Below are positions 59,580 to 64,000 of a stretch of DNA of 64,000 nt, piece after piece. A model generated the notes under the pieces. It searched no databases. It saw only the letters and a list, made by a program, of their open reading frames with translations, and was not told the DNA's origin. The stretch comes from CALGLS01 sp965222105 (GTDB lineage Bacteria; Bacteroidota; Bacteroidia; Chitinophagales; Saprospiraceae). The position numbers and the translations under genes are program-made. Positions within the stretch are counted from its first letter, which is position 1; the number at the start of each line of letters is the position of its first letter. The stretch covers positions 1 to 64,000 of the forward strand of contig CBDCTQ010000042.1 in the NCBI GenBank assembly GCA_965222105.1, read 5' to 3'.

Positions 59580-60857
59580 ATGGCGAAGATACTGATAGTA
59601 GACGACGAAGCGAGCATCCGAAAAACGCTGCGCGAAATCCTGGAATTTGAAAAATACGAGGTAGTGGAAGCTACCGACGGGCTGGACGCTATGGTCAACC
59701 TGAAAAAAAGCAAATTCGATGTGGTGATCATGGACATCAAAATGCCGAAGATGGACGGTATGGAAGCTCTGGAGCGCGTACAGATGCTGGCATCAGATAC
59801 CCCCGTGATTATGATTTCGGGACATGCCAATATCGACACCGCTGTAGAAGCAGTAAAAAAAGGCGCCTTCGATTTTATTTCCAAACCACCGGACCTCAAC
59901 CGCATGTTGATAACGGTGCGGAACGCCATGGACAAATCGTCGTTGATAACCGAGACCAAAGTCCTCAAACGAAAAGTGGACCGCAGCAAGATACAGGAGA
60001 TCATTGGCGATTCTGACCCCATTCAGAAAATCAAGGAGACCATCGAACGGGTGGCACCGACCGATGCACGGGTACTGATCACGGGGTCAAACGGTACGGG
60101 GAAGGAATTGGTAGCCCGCTGGATGCACGAAAAAAGTGGCCGCTCCAAGTATCCCATCATTGAAGTGAACTGCGCTGCGATCCCCTCCGAGTTGATCGAA
60201 AGTGAATTGTTTGGTCACGAAAAAGGCTCCTTCACCTCTGCTCACAAACAACGGATCGGCAAATTTGAACAAGCCAATGGCGGCACCATTTTCCTCGACG
60301 AGATCGGCGATATGAGCCTCGACGCACAAGCCAAAGTATTGCGGGCACTGCAGGAGAGTAAGATCACCCGTGTAGGAGGCGAAAAGGAGATTCGGGTAGA
60401 TGTGCGCGTTATTGCAGCTACCAACAAAGACCTGCGCGAACAAATCCGTAAAAACCTGTTTCGGGAAGACCTCTACCACCGCCTGGCCGTGATCATCATT
60501 GATGTGCCTTCTCTGAACAACCGGCGTGACGATATTCCAGACCTGGTTGAACATTTCAACAAGTTGGTTTGTAATGAATACGGCGTGACACCTAAAAAAA
60601 TTACCAAAGAGGCGATGGCTGCCCTGAAAAATGTGAACTGGACCGGAAATATCCGGGAGTTGCGCAACGTGGTGGAGCGGTTGGTCATACTGAGCGGCGA
60701 TGAGATCACTGAGGGAGATGTGCTGCGCTACGTCGTTCCCAACAGCGAAGAGACCGTCAGCGAACTGGCCAAGCTGTTTAACAAATTCAACACCGTTGAT
60801 GAGTTACAGGATTTTATTAAAAAAGAATACACCAGCTATAAGACCATGTCGAACTGA
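59580..60857 (+). CDS. Sigma-54-dependent response regulator (NtrX-like) lacking a DNA-binding domain
   Basis: 425 residues. Receiver domain 1-120 with D52 (MDIKMPKMDG) and KP at about 102. AAA+ domain from about 140: Walker A GSNGTGKE (169-176), the sigma-54 contact loop as GSFTSA (216-221) instead of GAFTGA, Walker B TIFLDEIGD (236-244), and the arginine-finger region LFREDLYHRLAV. The protein stops about 40 residues after the AAA+ lid (LAKLFNKFNTVDELQDFIKKEY), with no Fis-type helix-turn-helix. The DNA past the stop does not encode one. Such activators work from solution, as known for FlgR of Helicobacter. The likely kinase is the NtrY-like protein at 32993. Confidence 0.88.
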   Translation: MAKILIVDDEASIRKTLREILEFEKYEVVEATDGLDAMVNLKKSKFDVVIMDIKMPKMDGMEALERVQMLASDTPVIMISGHANIDTAVEAVKKGAFDFISKPPDLNRMLITVRNAMDKSSLITETKVLKRKVDRSKIQEIIGDSDPIQKIKETIERVAPTDARVLITGSNGTGKELVARWMHEKSGRSKYPIIEVNCAAIPSELIESELFGHEKGSFTSAHKQRIGKFEQANGGTIFLDEIGDMSLDAQAKVLRALQESKITRVGGEKEIRVDVRVIAATNKDLREQIRKNLFREDLYHRLAVIIIDVPSLNNRRDDIPDLVEHFNKLVCNEYGVTPKKITKEAMAALKNVNWTGNIRELRNVVERLVILSGDEITEGDVLRYVVPNSEETVSELAKLFNKFNTVDELQDFIKKEYTSYKTMSN

Positions 60858-60873
60858 TGCGTTTTCTTTTTTT

Positions 60874-60996
60874 GTAAAGCTCAAAAATTAAATTCCCCCT
60901 TTTGGATATTTGAAAAACTTGCAAAACGCTCATTATCAATCGCTTATTTGTAAGTTTTGTCAAAGATATTGTTAATTTAATTTTCGAGTGAGCCTT
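60874..60996. repeat. Long imperfect hairpin element R3, copy 2
   Basis: Starts GTAAAGCTCAAAAATTAAAT and ends AATTTAATTTTCGAGTGAGC plus CTT. Its arms (TTTGAAAAACTTGCAAA with TTTGTAAGTTTTGTCAAAG) pair over most of the length. It shares end and arm sequences with 37462-37595 but has TTATCAA at the tip instead of an 18-base palindrome. It directly follows the sigma-54 regulator gene. Confidence 0.75.
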
Positions 60997-61029
60997 TTGA
61001 AAAAATTGAAAATATTTAGTAACTAGCAG

Positions 61030-61060
61030 AGCCTGTCAGCAAATGACGGGCTTTTATTTT
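61030..61060 (+). terminator. Intrinsic terminator (or attenuator) upstream of the LOG gene
   Basis: GCCTGTCA, loop GCAAA, TGACGGGC, then TTTTATTTT. It ends only 17 bases before the next start codon, leaving little room for a separate promoter, so it may control read-through into the LOG gene. Confidence 0.7.
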
Positions 61061-61076
61061 ACCAAAACGACCTATC

Positions 61077-61814
61077 ATGGAGCAGAAATCAGATAAAAGT
61101 ACTGCTAACAATAAGAAGCCAGCGATGAAGCAGTGGAACAGGATCAAAGGGGAAAATTCGTGGACGATGTTTAAGGTGATCTCTGAATTTGTCGACGGAT
61201 TTGAAGTGATGAATAATACCGGGCCCTGCATTTCTATTTTCGGATCGGCCCGCACCCAACCTGACCATAAGTACTATAAGCTGGCAGTGGAGATTGCCAA
61301 ACGATTGACCCAGGAGGGATTCGGGGTGATCACCGGCGGCGGACCCGGTATTATGGAAGCCGGGAATAAAGGAGCTTCCATCAACGGCGGATTGTCGGTA
61401 GGCCTCAACATCGACCTGCCTTTCGAACAAAGCCATAACCCCTACATCGATCTGGAACACAACCTCAATCACCGGTATTTTTTTGTGCGGAAAGTGATGT
61501 TTGTGAAATACGCACAGGCTTTTGTGGTGATGCCCGGAGGCTTTGGCACTATGGATGAACTGTTTGAGGTGCTGACTCTTATACAGACGAAAAAGATCAC
61601 CGCCGTACCGATTATCCTGGTGGGGACGGAGTTTTGGGCCGGCCTGAAAGACTGGATCGGAAATACTATGTTGAAGAAACAACAAAATATTAATCCCGAA
61701 GATATGGACCTGATCCCCATCGTAGACGACCCGGAAGAAGTGGTGCGGATCATTAATGATTTTTATTCCGGAGATGAGCATCCGGGGTCGCTTAGTCCTA
61801 ATTATGAGTTGTGA
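61077..61814 (+). CDS. LOG-family protein (putative nucleotide 5'-monophosphate phosphoribohydrolase)
   Basis: 245 residues with a Rossmann fold. The paired LOG motifs are present: GGGPGIMEAGNKGA (about residues 83-96) and PGGFGTMDELFE (about 150-161). The family hydrolyses nucleoside 5'-monophosphates, for example releasing cytokinin bases or acting as a PpnN-type nucleosidase; the substrate here is unknown. An N-terminal Lys-rich stretch of about 30 residues precedes the fold. It follows a terminator hairpin, and AT-rich DNA begins after its stop. Confidence 0.88.
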   Translation: MEQKSDKSTANNKKPAMKQWNRIKGENSWTMFKVISEFVDGFEVMNNTGPCISIFGSARTQPDHKYYKLAVEIAKRLTQEGFGVITGGGPGIMEAGNKGASINGGLSVGLNIDLPFEQSHNPYIDLEHNLNHRYFFVRKVMFVKYAQAFVVMPGGFGTMDELFEVLTLIQTKKITAVPIILVGTEFWAGLKDWIGNTMLKKQQNINPEDMDLIPIVDDPEEVVRIINDFYSGDEHPGSLSPNYEL

Positions 61815-61898
61815 GGGGGGATTGACGAAAAAAACTCGGGTTCTTCATTTTTCAAAGCGCCTAATACGGTCAATAAAAATAACAATAAAATTGCGTTT

Positions 61899-61913
61899 GC
61901 CTTAACTTAAGGC
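61899..61913. promoter_or_regulatory. Perfect palindrome upstream of the methyltransferase gene
   Basis: GCCTTAACTTAAGGC, 7-bp arms around one C, 32 bases before the ATG at 61945. It could be an operator; no terminator T-run follows. Confidence 0.4.
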
Positions 61914-61944
61914 GTGATATGCCTTTTTAGGGAAATAGGAAGAG

Positions 61945-62703
61945 ATGAAGAAAATATTAGATTGGGAAAGTAGAGCAGTTGCAACTATTTTCGATGAAGT
62001 TACATTGTGGTCGGCACCTTTTGGAAGGTTGCTACTTGAAAATATTCCAATGAAACCCGGAGCAACGGTAGTGGATATTGGATTCGGCACGGGGTTTCCG
62101 TTGATAGAATTAAGCCAAAGATTTGGGAACAAGTCGAAAATATATGGCATTGACATTTGGAAAGAAGGTATTAATCGAACAAAAGATAAAATCAACACAT
62201 TAGAAATAAGTAATATTGAAATATTTGAAGAAAGTGCAACGAAAATAAACATAGGAGATGGTCAAGTTGATTTGGTAACATCAAACTTAGGTGTGAATAA
62301 TTTTGAGCAAAGGCAAGCCGTCTATCTGGAGATCAGTAGAATATTAAAAAAGGGAGGAAGATTTTGTATGACTACCAATCCGATCGGAACATTTGAAGAA
62401 CTCTTTGAAATATTTAGTTCGATTTTTAGAGAAATGAATCTGATAGAGAGATCAACCAAATTAGAAGAATATATTCAAAACAGAAACACGGAAAGGACGA
62501 ATATCAGGTTTGTTGATGCCATTGCTTTGTTGGATCATAGCTTGATTAGAATAGGATTCAGGGAGTATTGGACAACCTTAGTAAAAGAAGAAAATGCGGG
62601 CAGGTTTTTTGAAAAATTGATTCTAAGGATCAATGATATAATTGAGACGCAGGGAGTATTTAAAATGACCATTCCAATGCTTTATCTGGAATTTGAAATA
62701 TAA
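61945..62703 (+). CDS. Class I SAM-dependent methyltransferase
   Basis: 252 residues. SAM-binding motif I TVVDIGFGTGFP (41-52), motif II YGIDIWKEGINRTKDKI, and a motif near GDGQVDLVTSNLGVNNF. The C-terminal half is less conserved, so the substrate cannot be named. Codon use and base composition are AT-rich (many AAA, ATT and TTA codons), unlike the genes up to LOG, which suggests acquisition by transfer. A palindrome precedes the gene. Confidence 0.8.
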   Translation: MKKILDWESRAVATIFDEVTLWSAPFGRLLLENIPMKPGATVVDIGFGTGFPLIELSQRFGNKSKIYGIDIWKEGINRTKDKINTLEISNIEIFEESATKINIGDGQVDLVTSNLGVNNFEQRQAVYLEISRILKKGGRFCMTTNPIGTFEELFEIFSSIFREMNLIERSTKLEEYIQNRNTERTNIRFVDAIALLDHSLIRIGFREYWTTLVKEENAGRFFEKLILRINDIIETQGVFKMTIPMLYLEFEI

Positions 62704-62772
62704 TTGGAAAAATGTAGGAGAGTGACTAAATCAAAAAAATAAATTACATGGATTTTCATGCGAAAATCTGTA

Positions 62773-62882
62773 AATTACGATAACAGCTTACAGATATGCT
62801 GTAGAAAACTACCCCTATAAATTCCTTGATTGTTATCTCGATGAGATCGAGATCACTGTAAAAGTTAAAATCTGGTCTTAAT
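62773..62882 (+). pseudogene. Possible gene remnant
   Basis: After a TAA, a frame of about 36 codons reads ITAYRYAVENYPYKFLDCYLD and then EIEITVKVKIWS before TAA. There is no start codon. The AVENYPY segment resembles repeats of helical (TPR-like) proteins, but I cannot name a family. It is likely a fragment of a decayed gene. Confidence 0.2.
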
Positions 62883-62915
62883 CAAATATTTCCTTGAGTT
62901 GGAGATTAAATTGTA

Positions 62916-63419
62916 ATGAATAGATTTTTGTTTACAGGAGCATTGCCAATCAACTGTATTCTAATTACTATCTTGTTGCAAACTTGTACAATAAGCAAAA
63001 ATGAATTTTGCGATTTAAACAGGAAATACTTCTTTCCAAGAGTTGAATTAGGAGAAAGAATAAATAAGCTAGATCCATTAGAATTTAAAAGGATAAAAAA
63101 GGAAATTGATTTTGGCAAGCACGAAATGTTCATGCTAAAATCTCATTACAAGAATAGGAAATTAATTTTTCCAAGAAAATATATACCAAAAAGAATAACA
63201 GAAATTTTAGTTAACCCCAATATAATTAAAGTTGAAAAACCATTAGAAGAAATTTACTCATTCCAATTATATGAAAATCGCAAATACATAATAGGTAAAT
63301 ACCCTGTTTCAAAATTCGATAAAATAACGTTTGAATGGAAACTGGTAAATAAATCGTGGAAAATAGATAAGCTGGTGAGATTAAGGAGGGGGGATTTGGT
63401 GGGGGATGCCATTGAATGA
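62916..63419 (+). CDS. Unknown small lipoprotein-like protein
   Basis: 167 residues; I do not recognise the family. The N-terminus is hydrophobic (INCILITILLQTC) and ends in a possible lipobox Cys at about residue 24. The rest is Lys- and Ile-rich with RKYIPKRITEILVNPN and FEWKLVNKSWKIDKLVRLRRGD. Very AT-rich. Its TGA overlaps the next start by four bases (ATGA), so the two genes are probably translated together and may act together at the envelope. Confidence 0.55.
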   Translation: MNRFLFTGALPINCILITILLQTCTISKNEFCDLNRKYFFPRVELGERINKLDPLEFKRIKKEIDFGKHEMFMLKSHYKNRKLIFPRKYIPKRITEILVNPNIIKVEKPLEEIYSFQLYENRKYIIGKYPVSKFDKITFEWKLVNKSWKIDKLVRLRRGDLVGDAIE

Positions 63420-63820
63420 ACTTAAAATGCGTAAAAATGAAGCAACTCCTATTTTTAGTACTCGTGATTGTTTTAATGAATAAGGTTTATTCGCAAAATA
63501 ACAGCCAGAAAGTAAAGCATAAGCTACAATTAAATTTTTCTCATATTAGCGCACTAGGCGAAAGGCTGAAATTAAACAATGAATATAAGGCAAAAGACTT
63601 CGAAGAGTTGTTTGAGGGGATTAGCTTTTTCCAAACTCAAGAAAGAAATTACAACAGAAGAAGGTTGGCCTTTGATCTTCGTATCCTGGTTTTTATTGAA
63701 GATTCACCAATTCTCAATTCAAGTTCTATTTTTGAATTAAACATTAGAGAGCGTTGCAGTAAGGTGCTTTTGAAAATTTTGAGAGAAGAGTTAATTAGAC
63801 TTCTGTTAAAAGAACATTAG
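63416..63820 (+). CDS. Unknown exported protein
   Basis: 134 residues from the overlapping ATG at 63416, or 127 from the ATG at 63437, which would give a cleaner signal peptide (KQLLFLVLVIVLMNKVYS). No known domain is seen in the mature part, which is charged (FEELFEGISFFQTQERNYNRRR). AT-rich like its partner. A GC-rich hairpin (CCGGCC...GGCCGG, 63848-63867) lies between it and the convergent rtcB. Confidence 0.5.
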   Translation: MNLKCVKMKQLLFLVLVIVLMNKVYSQNNSQKVKHKLQLNFSHISALGERLKLNNEYKAKDFEELFEGISFFQTQERNYNRRRLAFDLRILVFIEDSPILNSSSIFELNIRERCSKVLLKILREELIRLLLKEH

Positions 63821-63867
63821 AGGAGCCTGGCCAATAAACCCGCCTGACCGGCCGGCAGGTTGGCCGG

Positions 63868-64000
63868 CTACTCCATGCGCACGATTTTGGGGGAGAAGGT
63901 GCCAAGCACTTCTATGAGATGGCGTTGGTGGGCCATTACTTCGTGGATGTCTTTGTAGGCGAAGGGGGCTTCGTCGAGGCCGCCGCCGATGAGGGTTACT
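63868..64000 (-). CDS. rtcB: RtcB-family RNA ligase, 3' end only
   Basis: The last 44 codons are visible on the minus strand. They read TLIGGGLDEAPFAYKDIHEV and then MAHQRHLIEVLGTFSPKIVR, ending ME. DEAPFAYKDIHEVMAxQ is the RtcB C-terminal signature, which includes part of the GMP/Mn2+ site region. RtcB joins RNA 2',3'-cyclic phosphate and 5'-OH ends in tRNA repair or splicing. The upstream part lies beyond the window. Composition returns to the GC-richer chromosomal type. Confidence 0.85.
   Translation of the reverse strand, partial: VTLIGGGLDEAPFAYKDIHEVMAHQRHLIEVLGTFSPKIVRME

Noticed and set aside
1..64000. tRNA, rRNA, tmRNA or SRP RNA genes, phage genes, transposases and defence systems
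   Set aside because: I looked for their usual motifs and saw none apart from RNase P RNA; a covariance-model scan would be decisive.

Overview
The window is a chromosomal segment of a Bacteroidota bacterium, most plausibly of the Saprospiria/Lewinella type. The evidence is a set of type IX secretion (T9SS) genes (gldN, gldK, porP, porU, porV), secreted proteins with T9SS C-terminal sorting domains, the Bacteroidota -7 promoter element TAnnTTTG before many genes, few clear Shine-Dalgarno sequences, and the order rplQ-carA-eno after the ribosomal operons. The lineage below phylum level is inference.

Layout. 1-8.8 kb: the 3' end of gldN, a Ca2+/Na+ antiporter, two secreted proteins (lamin-tail and LamG-like), a two-gene signalling operon (a CheY-like regulator and a degenerate hybrid kinase), a prenyl synthase and a GNAT acetyltransferase. 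9-28.3 kb: one long run of str, S10, spc and alpha genes, rpsL to rplQ, with secY, map, infA and rpoA, closed by an intrinsic terminator. 28.5-32.3 kb: carA, eno, an ftsB-like gene and sucD. 32.3-36.8 kb (minus): a tail-anchored protein and a very large polytopic NtrY-like kinase. 37.0-37.45 kb: RNase P RNA. 37.6-47.7 kb: a secreted T9SS cargo, porV and porU (minus), porP and gldK (plus). 47.8-61.8 kb: murF, a ureohydrolase-fold pseudoenzyme, an OmpA protein, a CoA-binding protein, pyruvate dehydrogenase E2, recR, a glycosyltransferase fusion, an M20 peptidase, an NtrX-like sigma-54 activator without a DNA-binding domain, and a LOG protein. 61.8-63.8 kb: an AT-rich stretch with a methyltransferase and two unknown exported proteins, probably acquired. 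63.87 kb to the end: the 3' end of rtcB (minus).

How the genes work together. The ribosomal block, EF-G, IF-1, SecY, Map and RNAP alpha form the core gene-expression set. GldK and GldN belong to the T9SS envelope ring and motor-associated complex; PorU is the sortase, PorV its cargo shuttle and PorP an outer-membrane partner. The proteins at 2084 and 37615 carry sorting domains that this machinery would recognise. The NtrY-like kinase and NtrX-like regulator could be a split two-component pair.

The most unusual feature is the intergenic DNA, which is crowded with repeats. There are at least three palindromic families: a roughly 200-bp element with terminal inverted repeats and flanking direct repeats (3 copies); a long imperfect hairpin (2 copies, one with an 18-bp palindrome at its tip); and ATGAAGG...CCTTCAT elements, sometimes next to TGCTGATN octamer arrays and in one place expanded into a 46-bp tandem array. 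Short TCCCGA...TCGGGA palindromes are scattered through spacers and occur three times inside the RNase P RNA gene. I found no CRISPR array, phage, transposase, tRNA or rRNA gene, defence system or biosynthetic cluster.
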